Shown: piece by piece, positions 18,560 through 26,434 of the stretch
Layout: each line of letters starts with the position of its first letter
Position numbering within the stretch: the stretch's first letter is position 1
Origin: Paraburkholderia dioscoreae
Lineage (GTDB): Bacteria > Pseudomonadota > Gammaproteobacteria > Burkholderiales > Burkholderiaceae
Length of the DNA stretch: 64,000 bases
Assembly (NCBI RefSeq): GCF_902459535.1
Contig: NZ_LR699553.1
Coordinates: 1,612,001-1,676,000, forward strand
Direction: 5' to 3'
Made by a program: the position numbers and the translations under genes
The notes under the pieces: generated by a model
Seen by the model: only the letters and a program-made list of their open reading frames with translations
Told to the model about the DNA's origin: nothing
Databases searched by the model: none

Positions 18560-19024
18560 ATGCCGATTCTCGTTGCGTTGATTGCGCTGGTCGCGCTGGT
18601 GTATGGCGCGGTCCGGGCGTTTTATGCCCTGCAGGCCGCGTTCGGACTGGCCGTCGCGGTGGGTGTTGCCGTGCTGGCCGTGTTCGTGCTGGTGGCTGCT
18701 CTGGCGTACTGGTGGCGCCGCCGCAAGGAGGTGGCGCCGAATGTCCGCAATGGCGACTGGACGCACGAACTCCAGGGCACTTGGGGATCGGTCCGGCTCG
18801 CTGCCGGCAAGCGCCTGTGTGAGATTCAGGTCGGCGTGGAGCAGGGCGCCTATATCTTTGCCGATCTGCTCGAGGCCGAGGCGCAAGGCCGCGAGGCGCA
18901 AGCGCAGGTCGCCCTGAAGGTCAAGGATGCGAAGCGTGAGGTATGGGTGTTGCCCATGTCGAACGAGCGGCAGGCGAGGCAATGGCAGCGGATTTTTTTG
19001 CTTGCCAGAGACCAGAAGCTGTAG
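18560..19024 (+). CDS. Small membrane-anchored protein of unknown function
   Basis: 154 residues from ATG 18560. Two hydrophobic segments (about 2-22 and 25-50) precede WWRRRKE and a soluble domain of about 100 residues ending in RQWQRIFLLARDQKL. Hydrophilic part probably cytoplasmic by the positive-inside rule. No catalytic motif or family was recognised. It is 99 nt after the peroxiredoxin gene and may be co-transcribed. Confidence 0.7.
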   Translation: MPILVALIALVALVYGAVRAFYALQAAFGLAVAVGVAVLAVFVLVAALAYWWRRRKEVAPNVRNGDWTHELQGTWGSVRLAAGKRLCEIQVGVEQGAYIFADLLEAEAQGREAQAQVALKVKDAKREVWVLPMSNERQARQWQRIFLLARDQKL

Positions 19025-19543
19025 AAGAAAACGATCTGGTCATATGTATTCGAGACCGGCCCGGGGAAAGCAGTATTGGACACGGCACTGCCAATCCTTC
19101 GGCCGCAGGGCAAGCGCATGAAGCTCAAGAGGTCAGCAGGCGGGCGAGATATTGATCGTTGGCGCAGGCCTTGAGGCGGCGTATCTTCAGTTCCGCTTTG
19201 GTGTCTGGATCGCCACCCAGCTATTGGCGCCTGAGAGAATCGCACACAGCGCCACCACCGGCATCTCCGTCAGATCATGACTCGGCGTGCGCTGAGCGGC
19301 TCGTGTAAATCGCCAACGCTTCTTCGATACTGATCGCGTCTTCCCGCATCGCTTTCCCCGGCCGCAAAAAACCTGAATAAACGCGCCTTTAGAAAGGACT
19401 TATGCGCCTCTCTTGACCAGCTGTAACGATTCATACAATTGCGCTGCCTTCGGCCGTCCTGGCGGCGCGGTTTCGGACTTGTCCCATAGCCGCATGCGTC
19501 GCCCATTGGCATAACGATAGTTATCTCGAACGTGGACGTATAA
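19025..19543. other. Non-coding stretch with decayed sequence before the cysteine-type cluster
   Basis: About 520 bp without an intact gene. It holds a short transposase-like remnant on the minus strand (listed separately) and an ATAAC/GTTAT inverted repeat at 19511-19524, 20 nt before the serine acetyltransferase start. Decay here marks the left edge of the sulfur-carrier locus. Confidence 0.5.
19187..19300 (-). mobile_element. Possible ISAs1-type transposase N-terminal remnant
   Basis: One minus-strand frame reads DLTEMPVVALCAILSGANSW followed by VAI and a stop after QTPKRN. This resembles the conserved N-terminal helix of ISAs1/H-repeat-associated transposases. No start, no catalytic domain and no terminal repeats are present; recognition is by eye on a short segment. 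Confidence 0.3.
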
Positions 19544-20242
19544 ATGCCAAAGCAGATCGTTCAAAACCTCCTCCATGCAGCGTTGATGGAATGCTGCTCA
19601 CCCGCTCTGGTCAATAAAATCGCAACGCACGCGCAGTGCATTGCGGCAGCCACGGCGGCCGAACACGATCTGAACGCCTTCGCCGCCAAGGATCCCGCAT
19701 CCCGCGGTTCGGTCGAAGAGATAGCGTTGGGATACTCGTCTTACAAAGCGGTACTTCACTACCGCCTCGCCCACGCCATTCTCCACATGGCCTCGCTTGA
19801 CGGCGACCGGAATAGGGAAATCGCAAGTGTCGCCGCCCTCGTATCGGCGCGAGGCAAGTTGCTCTCAGGCGCCGAAATTCATCCGCGCTGTCATATTGGC
19901 CGGCGCCTGGTTCTGGATCACGGGTGGGGTACGGTGATCGGTGAGACGTCGCGTATCGGCGACGACTGCTACATCCTCGGCGGTGTCGTTCTCGGGGCCA
20001 CGGGCATAGCCGCCAACCCGTCCGGCAAAAGACACCCAACTTTGGGAAATCGGGCCGAGATTGGTGCATTCGCGCGAATCTTCGGCGACATTGTCATTGG
20101 CGACGACGTATTCGTCTCGCCGCATTGTGTGATCACGGAGAACATTCCATCCGATTCGGTCGTGACACTCAAATCCGCACTTCAATTGACGCGGAAGCGG
20201 AAGTCCAAAGATCCTGCCAGAACCCTTTTAGACTTATCCTGA
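19544..20242 (+). CDS. Serine O-acetyltransferase
   Basis: 232 residues, CysE/EpsC family: an alpha-helical N-terminal domain followed by left-handed beta-helix hexapeptide repeats (IHPRCHIGRRLVLDHGWG, VIGETSRIGDDCYI, IGAFARIFGDIVIGDDVFV). Catalytic His/Asp are in LDHGWGTVIGE. It acetylates serine with acetyl-CoA, giving O-acetylserine for cysteine-synthase-type enzymes such as the one encoded at 21114. The gene heads a two-gene operon with the AlaX-like gene 5 nt later. It is probably a dedicated copy for this locus rather than the housekeeping enzyme. Confidence 0.88.
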   Translation: MPKQIVQNLLHAALMECCSPALVNKIATHAQCIAAATAAEHDLNAFAAKDPASRGSVEEIALGYSSYKAVLHYRLAHAILHMASLDGDRNREIASVAALVSARGKLLSGAEIHPRCHIGRRLVLDHGWGTVIGETSRIGDDCYILGGVVLGATGIAANPSGKRHPTLGNRAEIGAFARIFGDIVIGDDVFVSPHCVITENIPSDSVVTLKSALQLTRKRKSKDPARTLLDLS

Positions 20243-20247
20243 ACGCC

Positions 20248-21018
20248 ATGTTTTCATTGAACCGCAAGACCAATAAGCGCTACTACGAGGATTTCAATCT
20301 GGACCGGTGCGTTGCCACGGTCGTCAAGCTCGGTGCCGGGCATGTCGAACTCGATGCCACTGTCGCCTATCCGGAGGGAGGTGGGCAGGACGCGGACCAC
20401 GGCGTTATCGTTCTACAGAATGGCGTTGAGGTTCGCTTCATTCACGCCAAAAAAATGTACGGCGATCATCTGGCAGTCGCAGATTTCCCCGACATTCAGA
20501 TAGGCGGGGTGATCGAGCATATCGTTCATCCCGATGACATTGGATATCTTGCGAACGTGCGCGTAGGCGACGCAGTCGAGGTGCGAATCAACCGCTTGCG
20601 CCGGGCGCAACTTTCTCTGAGCCACACGGCGTGCCACTTTCTCCTGATCGGCGTGCAACAGATAAGGCCGGACGCGGCTGCCTGGATACTCGGATGTCAT
20701 ATTCGGACCGACGCCGCACGGCTCGATTTCGCCGTCGACGAGCGCATCTCCGCAGAAGAAATCCGCGAGATAGAAACCATCGCCAATGCATTTGTCCTAC
20801 GCGCCAGTGATGTGCGCGTCTATCCGCATTCCGTCCATCCCGACGCCCGATATTGGGAGTGCGAGGGCAACGTGATCCCCTGCGGCGGCACTCACCTCGG
20901 CAATGCGCGGCCGATCGGGCGCATGGAGATACGCCGCAAGAGTGTGGGTGCAGGTAAAGAGCGTTTATCCTGTTCGTTCAGCGAAGCCGTATTCGCGACA
21001 GACGTCTTTCATTCGTGA
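20248..21018 (+). CDS. AlaX-type tRNA-editing domain protein
   Basis: 256 residues from ATG 20248. It matches the alanyl-tRNA synthetase editing domain: AYPEGGGQDADHG, the zinc motif HTACH (His126, His130) and PCGGTHLGN (Cys212, His216). Free-standing AlaX proteins hydrolyse mischarged Ser- or Gly-tRNA(Ala). There is no aminoacylation domain. The tight linkage to serine acetyltransferase (5 nt) is unusual. Inference: protects translation from serine, or from a serine-derived amino acid made by this locus. Confidence 0.85.
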   Translation: MFSLNRKTNKRYYEDFNLDRCVATVVKLGAGHVELDATVAYPEGGGQDADHGVIVLQNGVEVRFIHAKKMYGDHLAVADFPDIQIGGVIEHIVHPDDIGYLANVRVGDAVEVRINRLRRAQLSLSHTACHFLLIGVQQIRPDAAAWILGCHIRTDAARLDFAVDERISAEEIREIETIANAFVLRASDVRVYPHSVHPDARYWECEGNVIPCGGTHLGNARPIGRMEIRRKSVGAGKERLSCSFSEAVFATDVFHS

Positions 21019-21093
21019 CGTTTCTGGGTCCGTGCACTCCACCTGCTCCGGCTGCATGGAGAGGGTTGGTTGGGTGTGAGAAGGAAAACCGAA

Positions 21094-21111
21094 GCAACGG
21101 GCTATCGTTGC
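21094..21111 (-). terminator. Weak hairpin after the cysteine-synthase-like gene
   Basis: GCAACG/CGTTGC, a 6-bp stem with a 6-nt loop, is followed on the minus strand by TTCGGTTTTCC. It lies in the short gap between the convergent transcription units. Confidence 0.3.
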
Positions 21112-21113
21112 CG

Positions 21114-22028
21114 CTATCCGAAAGAGGATAGGTAAGACTCGACGCCGTCGTAGATCATGGTTAGCACGACGGCCCCGCTGGGCAGTATTTTTTTCAGTTT
21201 GGAGATTGCCACGAGATTGGCCGCCGAGGAAATTCCGAGGCTGATCGAGTCGCTCTGCATGGTTTGCCGGATCCTCGACTCGCAGTCGAGCCTGGAAACC
21301 TTGATCATTCCATCAAGCACGGACAGGTTCAGAACGGCCGGAACGACGCCGATCGACAATCCCTGGATTTCATGCGGCGCATGCCGGTCGGCCAGCAGAT
21401 CGCATTGCTCCGGCTCGACCCCGAATACGCGCATGCCAGGCCAATGCTGCTTGAGCGTCTCGCCAATGCCGGTGATATGTCCACCCGTGCCGATCCCCGC
21501 CACGAAACAGTCCACTTGACGGTCGCCAAAATCGCGCAGGATTTCCTGAGCGGTGGACTCTCGATGCGTTTCCGGATTGGCATGGTTGCGCTGCTGATTG
21601 AGCATTACGTAGTCAGGATGCTCGAGCTGCAATTCCATGGCACGTTGACCGTGAGAATTGTTCCCCAGGCGGCTGTCTGAGAGCACCACTTTGGCGCCAT
21701 ACAATCGCAGCAGTTTTTGCTTTTCCGGACTGTAGTTGTCGGGTATCACCAACACCACTTCATAGCCGAGAATATTGCCGGCGATTGCGAGTCCAATGCC
21801 CGTGTTGCCGCCGCTGGGCTCTACGATGGTTTGCTGCCTGCCTCGTACGAGCACGCCCCTGCGTTCGGCATCGAGAATCATGCCCAAGGCGATCCGTGCT
21901 TTGTGGCTACCGCCTGGATTGAAGGATTCAAGCTTCGCAAAGACATCGAGCCCAAGTTCGCCAGAGAAGGCTCCCAGGCGAACAATAGGTGTGTTGCCTA
22001 TGGTTTCGAGTATCGACGGGTAGATCAT
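21114..22028 (-). CDS. Cysteine-synthase-like PLP enzyme
   Basis: 304 residues, fold type II PLP enzyme. It shows ETIGNTPIVRLG, the PLP lysine (Lys43) in NPGGSHKARIAL, phosphate loop GIGTGGHITG and EPSGGNTGIGLA. Family reactions replace the beta-substituent of O-acetyl- or O-phosphoserine with a thiol, cyanide or amine. It is the last gene of the exporter-JAMM-carrier/E1 operon, 22 nt after the fusion gene. By analogy with CysM working with thiocarboxylated CysO, it may use the protein thiocarboxylate as sulfur donor; SbnA-like use of another nucleophile is not excluded. Confidence 0.88.
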   Translation of the reverse strand: MIYPSILETIGNTPIVRLGAFSGELGLDVFAKLESFNPGGSHKARIALGMILDAERRGVLVRGRQQTIVEPSGGNTGIGLAIAGNILGYEVVLVIPDNYSPEKQKLLRLYGAKVVLSDSRLGNNSHGQRAMELQLEHPDYVMLNQQRNHANPETHRESTAQEILRDFGDRQVDCFVAGIGTGGHITGIGETLKQHWPGMRVFGVEPEQCDLLADRHAPHEIQGLSIGVVPAVLNLSVLDGMIKVSRLDCESRIRQTMQSDSISLGISSAANLVAISKLKKILPSGAVVLTMIYDGVESYLSSFG

Positions 22029-22050
22029 CGCTTCGGCAGCCGGTCACGGA

Positions 22051-23466
22051 TTAGTAGATGGGCATGTCGGGCTCGACATCCCGCACCCAGCGTTTCATGC
22101 CGCCTTCCAGTACTTTCACATGGGGGAACCCGACGTCCTGAAGAATGATTGCGGCGCGCTCGGCTCGCAGTCCGCCATAGCAGATCAGATAATAGGTTTC
22201 GCGAGAATCCAGTAAGGCGGTGCGCTCGCTCAACTCGTCCAAAGGGATGTGCAGCACGCCGGGCAGCCGACAGACCTCCAGTTCATTCGCGTCACGTACA
22301 TCGAGCAATATAGGGTTGCTGTCGGCGCGCTCCATGATTGCCTTGAGCGCATACGGTTCGATGAAGAAATCAGGTGCCAGCGGTTGCCGGTCCGTGTTCA
22401 CGCTCGAACACACTATTTGAGCGGGTTCGCAGAGCTTGCCATGACGGTTCGGGGAGCAAGACGGGCAGCCGGAACGGCGCGAGAACCGGACCTCGTTAAA
22501 TCTCATGGTCAACGCGTCGAAGCGCATCAGCCGCCCGGCCAGCGATTCGCCGATATCGAGAATCAGCTTGATGGCCTCGGTGGCCTGAATGAGACCGACG
22601 ACGCCGGGCAGCACGCCAATGACGCCGCCGGCAGTGCAGTTTGGTGCAAGTTCCGGAGGCGGGCTGTTGGGAAAGAGGCAACGATAGCAGGGCCCCCCGC
22701 GATAATTGAAAACGCTCATTTGCCCTTCGAAGCGATATATCGCACCGTAGACGAGAGGTTTGCCCAATTGCGCACACACGTCATTGACCAAGTAGCGTGA
22801 TGCGAAGTTATCCGTGCCGTCGACTATCACGTCGTATTGCCCGATCAGATGCCGGGCGTTGTCCGCGTCGAGCGCGGCGGCATAGGTGTCGATCTCAATG
22901 TCCGCGTTCAGATCATGCAGACGCTGTTTCGCCGATTCCACCTTGAGCATGCCGAGTGTGCTGTTCCCATGCACGATCTGGCGCTGCAAATTGCTGCGCT
23001 CCACCACGTCGAAGTCGATTAGCCCGAGGGTGCCTACGCCGGCAGCGGCCAGATAAAGGCAGATTGGCGAGCCCAATCCGCCTGTGCCGATGATCAGGAC
23101 TTTCGCTTTCTTGAGTCGCAGTTGGCCTGCACGCCCAACGCCTGGCAGCGTGATGTGACGGACGTAGCGGCGAATCTCGTCATTGGAAAGGTGGTCGGTG
23201 TCGAGGCCGCCGGATGTAGCCAGCATGATTTCGACTTCGCCGCCCGCCGGAACTGCGTGCTCGGGGTCCACCACTTCGCCTGAACTGGTCAGGAGAAAGT
23301 GTTCCTTGAAGGCGTCGTTTTCGTAAAACAGGTGAACACGCAGTGGTGAATGGCGCGCACAAACGTGCTCGATCACCTCCCGCACTGTGCGGCCCTCGGC
23401 TTCCATGCGATGGGATGGCAGGCGTGCGGCTCTCGCGAGGACTTCCGGGAAGATCACGACTTTCAT
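22051..23466 (-). CDS. Sulfur carrier (MoaD/ThiS-like) - E1 adenylyltransferase - rhodanese fusion
   Basis: 471 residues from ATG 23466, with AGGAG 6 nt upstream. Residues 1-87 form a MoaD/ThiS/CysO-like beta-grasp ending in the di-glycine of MLATSGG (Gly86-87), followed by a linker LDTDHLSNDEI. Residues 95-340 are a ThiF/MoeB E1 domain: IIGTGGLGSP, Asp/Arg/Lys of the ATP site (DFDVVERSNLQRQ, K175), zinc cysteines 260/263/334/337 and the conserved Cys277 in NCTAGGVIGV. Residues 365-468 are a rhodanese with Cys429 in LICYGGLRAE. The known role of such parts is adenylating a carrier C-terminus and exchanging it for thiocarboxylate. Fusion leaves the Gly-Gly internal, so cleavage seems needed. 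Confidence 0.9.
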   Translation of the reverse strand: MKVVIFPEVLARAARLPSHRMEAEGRTVREVIEHVCARHSPLRVHLFYENDAFKEHFLLTSSGEVVDPEHAVPAGGEVEIMLATSGGLDTDHLSNDEIRRYVRHITLPGVGRAGQLRLKKAKVLIIGTGGLGSPICLYLAAAGVGTLGLIDFDVVERSNLQRQIVHGNSTLGMLKVESAKQRLHDLNADIEIDTYAAALDADNARHLIGQYDVIVDGTDNFASRYLVNDVCAQLGKPLVYGAIYRFEGQMSVFNYRGGPCYRCLFPNSPPPELAPNCTAGGVIGVLPGVVGLIQATEAIKLILDIGESLAGRLMRFDALTMRFNEVRFSRRSGCPSCSPNRHGKLCEPAQIVCSSVNTDRQPLAPDFFIEPYALKAIMERADSNPILLDVRDANELEVCRLPGVLHIPLDELSERTALLDSRETYYLICYGGLRAERAAIILQDVGFPHVKVLEGGMKRWVRDVEPDMPIY

Positions 23467-23468
23467 TG

Positions 23469-23939
23469 TCAACTCCTGATTGGTATTGCCGGGTTTTCCT
23501 GGCCGGCGTGAATCTCTTGAACACAGGCAAAACATTTGCCGTTCCATTGGAAAAACTTTGCCCCTTTGGCATGACCCGCGCGGACATCCACGACGAGATA
23601 GGCGACCGGGTACGCCGGCTTGCCCATGAACAGTGCCTTGTTCTCGTCTTCATGACTGAAGTAGGCGCCGACGTCTGGATGCGAGTGGTAGATGACCGTG
23701 GCGGGATTGCCGCTTTGGAAGCTTCGGTTCATTGCAAGCGTGTCGGCGACGGAGAAGGTGTACCCGTTCGCGCCGGTGCGCGTATGGATATCAGGTTGCC
23801 GGCGATTCAACTCACTCTGGATATTGACGCCATGATGGACGGTTCCGTCGGCGAAAACGAAGCCGCAGCATTCCTCCGGATAGGTGCGGCTGGCGTGGCG
23901 GTAGATGCACTGCAGATTGTCGTGATTGAGCATGTCCAT
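23469..23939 (-). CDS. JAMM/MPN metallopeptidase (Mec/QbsD-like)
   Basis: 156 residues from ATG 23939 (GAGG 5 nt upstream; ATG 23933 also possible). The zinc motif is complete: Glu22/23 in YPEECCGFVF and HSHPDVGAYFSHED (His85, His87, Ser95, Asp98). Related peptidases remove residues after the di-glycine of sulfur carriers: Mec frees cysteine from CysO-Cys and QbsD trims QbsE. Its stop is 2 nt before the start of the carrier-E1 fusion and its start 7 nt after the exporter stop, so co-translation is near certain. Confidence 0.9.
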   Translation of the reverse strand: MDMLNHDNLQCIYRHASRTYPEECCGFVFADGTVHHGVNIQSELNRRQPDIHTRTGANGYTFSVADTLAMNRSFQSGNPATVIYHSHPDVGAYFSHEDENKALFMGKPAYPVAYLVVDVRAGHAKGAKFFQWNGKCFACVQEIHAGQENPAIPIRS

Positions 23940-23946
23940 AGTGGCC

Positions 23947-24903
23947 TCACCGAGACATCTGCCTGTTTTTTACCAGGAGTTTTTCCGCGGGCAACTTTGT
24001 GATGGCGAATCCCAGCAGTAACAGGGCTGAATAGAAGCAAAGGTCTTTTGAAATCGGCAGCCCCTCGTACCAGGAGCCGATTACGACGGCAAACACGGGG
24101 AAGATGATGAACACGAACGAGAGAATGACCGGGCTGAGCCGCTTGAGCAAAAAGAAATAGACGATGAATCCGCCGACTGACGCGGCCAATCCCAGGTAGG
24201 TCAACGCACTCCATGAACGGAGTGTGATGTTCTCGAGTCTGGGATGTTCGAGAAACGTTCCTGCGATGAACAGCATTAAGCCGGCGATGCCGATCGGCAG
24301 CGTGTTGAAGGTGATTACGCCGATATGCGCGCCCTGACGTTTGGTGATGACGTAACACAACGCATGCATGACTGCGGCGGCGAGAATGGCCAGAACCCCG
24401 AGGAGTTCGGCGTGATCCATGTGCATGCCTTGCGTTTTAACGATCATGAACAGGCTGCCGAAACCGACGGCGATGCCGATCAATTGTGAGAAATAGATTT
24501 TCTCGCGCAGAAATAATGCGGAAAATATCAAGATAAAGACCGGCATGCTGCTAAATATTAGGGCTGTTAATCCCGATGCAACATGTAGCTCGCCGTAGTT
24601 GAGAAAATAATACGGAACGCAAAAGTAGCCCAGCGTGACGAAAATAAAGAAGCCGATTTTTTCACGCGGGAAGAAAAGCGGCTCCTTGCGCACCAACGCA
24701 AAGACGAGGAACAGCGGGAAGGCGATCAGAAAGCGAAGTCCGGCGGAAGTCAGTGGCGGCGCGCTTTCAACGGCTATCTTGATGCCCAGCCAGGTGGTGC
24801 CCCAGCTCAGACAGACAATCAGAAACAGGACGGACGTCACAAACCCGGTGCGCCAATCTCTGTATGCATTGCGCGGAATATCGATAGTGGCCGTTGTCGG
24901 CAT
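23947..24903 (-). CDS. EamA/DMT-family exporter
   Basis: 318 residues with about ten membrane helices in two EamA repeats (first from SVLFLIVCLSWGTTWLGIKI, second near residues 165-305). E. coli EamA (YdeD) of this superfamily exports cysteine and O-acetylserine, which fits the neighbours, but substrate cannot be read from sequence. First gene of the minus-strand operon, divergent from the MocR regulator gene. The terminus is basic (LLVKNRQMSR), placing it in the cytoplasm. Confidence 0.9.
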   Translation of the reverse strand: MPTTATIDIPRNAYRDWRTGFVTSVLFLIVCLSWGTTWLGIKIAVESAPPLTSAGLRFLIAFPLFLVFALVRKEPLFFPREKIGFFIFVTLGYFCVPYYFLNYGELHVASGLTALIFSSMPVFILIFSALFLREKIYFSQLIGIAVGFGSLFMIVKTQGMHMDHAELLGVLAILAAAVMHALCYVITKRQGAHIGVITFNTLPIGIAGLMLFIAGTFLEHPRLENITLRSWSALTYLGLAASVGGFIVYFFLLKRLSPVILSFVFIIFPVFAVVIGSWYEGLPISKDLCFYSALLLLGFAITKLPAEKLLVKNRQMSR

Positions 24904-24925
24904 GACGTCAATGTATCCCTTATCT

Positions 24926-24937
24926 TAATTTAAATTA
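24926..24937. promoter_or_regulatory. AT-rich palindrome between exporter operon and MocR gene
   Basis: TAATTTAAATTA is a perfect 12-bp palindrome in the 89-nt divergent gap, 23 nt from the exporter start. A candidate operator or -10 region for the MocR regulator; no second copy was found near the serine acetyltransferase gene. Confidence 0.35.
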
Positions 24938-24992
24938 CGGTGAATCAGTAGAATTGGCGCGGATCAGATCGATAATCGTATTAGGATGCCTA

Positions 24993-26432
24993 ATGACAGT
25001 CAAACCAATTATTGACATGGTTTCAATTCTGAAGCCGTCGCTCGAGTGTGGGCGCACACCCAAATACAAGCGCCTCGCGGAGGCGCTCGCGACACGCATT
25101 CACGACGGTTCGATCGCGGGCGGAGCCAAGCTCCCACCGCACAGGCTGCTGGCCGACAAGCTCGGTGTGACCGCCGGCACGGTTAGTCGCGCGTATGCGG
25201 AACTGGAGCGCATCGGACTGGTTGTCGCGAGAGTGGGCGACGGAACCTTCGTGCGCAAACGCGGCCTGGAGCGTTCATGCGACCGCGGCTTCAAGAATTG
25301 TAGCGACGAGCCGCACCGGTGCATCGATATGAGTCGCAGCATGCATATTCCCGGGCAGGAGGCCGTGATGCTCGCACGCAGCCTCGATGAGTTGGCCGCA
25401 GATGGCGAGACCCTGCGCGAACTCATGCTCTATACACCGGACCTCGGCTCCGCACGACATCGTCAGGCGGGTGCGCAATGGTTGGGCCACGGCGACTTTG
25501 CGAGCGGACCCGATCAGATCGTGTGCGTCAACGGCGGCCAGCACGGGCTGCTCTGCGCGCTGATTGCATTGCTTCGCGCGGGAGACATCGTGGTCACCGA
25601 GCGCCTCACTTATCCTGGGCTGATCAGCGCGGCGCGGCTGCTGGGCATCAAGCTGCTCGGTATCGAGATGGACGAGGAAGGTCTCATGCCTCAAGCACTA
25701 CTGGACGTATGCCGTACCCATCGCGTTTCGGCGCTGTACTGCACGCCGAGCATCCAGAATCCGACCACCGCCGTGCTGTCCGTCGAACGCCGCGAGATCG
25801 TCGCAAAAGTGTGCCGGGCCCACAATGTCCTGATTATCGAAGACGAAGCGCATGGCGTGTTAATGGCCAACCGGCCACCGCCGATCAGTCTGTTCGCGCC
25901 CGAGCGCGGCGTCGTGATCGGCAGTTTGAGCAAGGTCGTCGCGGCAGGCCTGCGTGTCGGTTATGTCCATGCGCCTTTGCCGTTGATCAGCCGCTTCGGT
26001 GCCGCGGTGAGGGCCACCTGCTGGATGGCGACGCCTCTACCGCTCGAACTCGCGAGCCGCTGGATAGAGGAAGGGGTGGCGCAGAGGCTCATGCGTCAGC
26101 AGGCAGCCGAACTCGAACGTCGGAAACATCTGGTGGAACGCCATCTGTCAGGACTGAATTACGTGACGCATCCGCAAAGTCCGCACTTCTGGATAGAGGT
26201 TCCGGCGCCGGGGCGCGCGGTGGATGTTCAGACCGTTCTGGGGCAGCAGAACTGTCTTGTCAGTGCTGCCGGACTGTTTGCGGTGGGGCAGAGCGTCGTG
26301 CCTGAATTCGTCCGCGCGAGTGTCAGTCATGCCGGTGGCGGCGACGAGCTCCTGCAATCGGGTTTCGCGGCGCTGTCAGCCACGTTGCGACAACACGCGC
26401 ACGCGAAGCTCCCGCACGCGAAACCCGAATAG
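24993..26432 (+). CDS. MocR-type (GntR-aminotransferase) transcriptional regulator
   Basis: 479 residues from ATG 24993, with AGGA 6 nt upstream; the frame extends to 24954. An N-terminal GntR winged helix (about 10-80: YKRLAEALATRI, LGVTAGTVSRAYAELERIG) is joined to a fold type I aminotransferase-like domain (about 110-460) with the PLP lysine in GSLSKVVAAGLRVGYV and substrate Asp in IIEDEAHG. Such regulators bind PLP and sense amino acids or PLP adducts. Divergent placement makes the exporter-JAMM-E1 operon its likely target. Confidence 0.9.
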   Translation: MTVKPIIDMVSILKPSLECGRTPKYKRLAEALATRIHDGSIAGGAKLPPHRLLADKLGVTAGTVSRAYAELERIGLVVARVGDGTFVRKRGLERSCDRGFKNCSDEPHRCIDMSRSMHIPGQEAVMLARSLDELAADGETLRELMLYTPDLGSARHRQAGAQWLGHGDFASGPDQIVCVNGGQHGLLCALIALLRAGDIVVTERLTYPGLISAARLLGIKLLGIEMDEEGLMPQALLDVCRTHRVSALYCTPSIQNPTTAVLSVERREIVAKVCRAHNVLIIEDEAHGVLMANRPPPISLFAPERGVVIGSLSKVVAAGLRVGYVHAPLPLISRFGAAVRATCWMATPLPLELASRWIEEGVAQRLMRQQAAELERRKHLVERHLSGLNYVTHPQSPHFWIEVPAPGRAVDVQTVLGQQNCLVSAAGLFAVGQSVVPEFVRASVSHAGGGDELLQSGFAALSATLRQHAHAKLPHAKPE

Positions 26433-26434
26433 CA

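Noticed and set aside
19278..19400. Minus-strand scrap reading ISIEEALAIYTSRSAHAES before a stop
   Set aside because: Looks vaguely like the end of an amidohydrolase-3 protein, but it is too short and interrupted by a stop just upstream to support a call.
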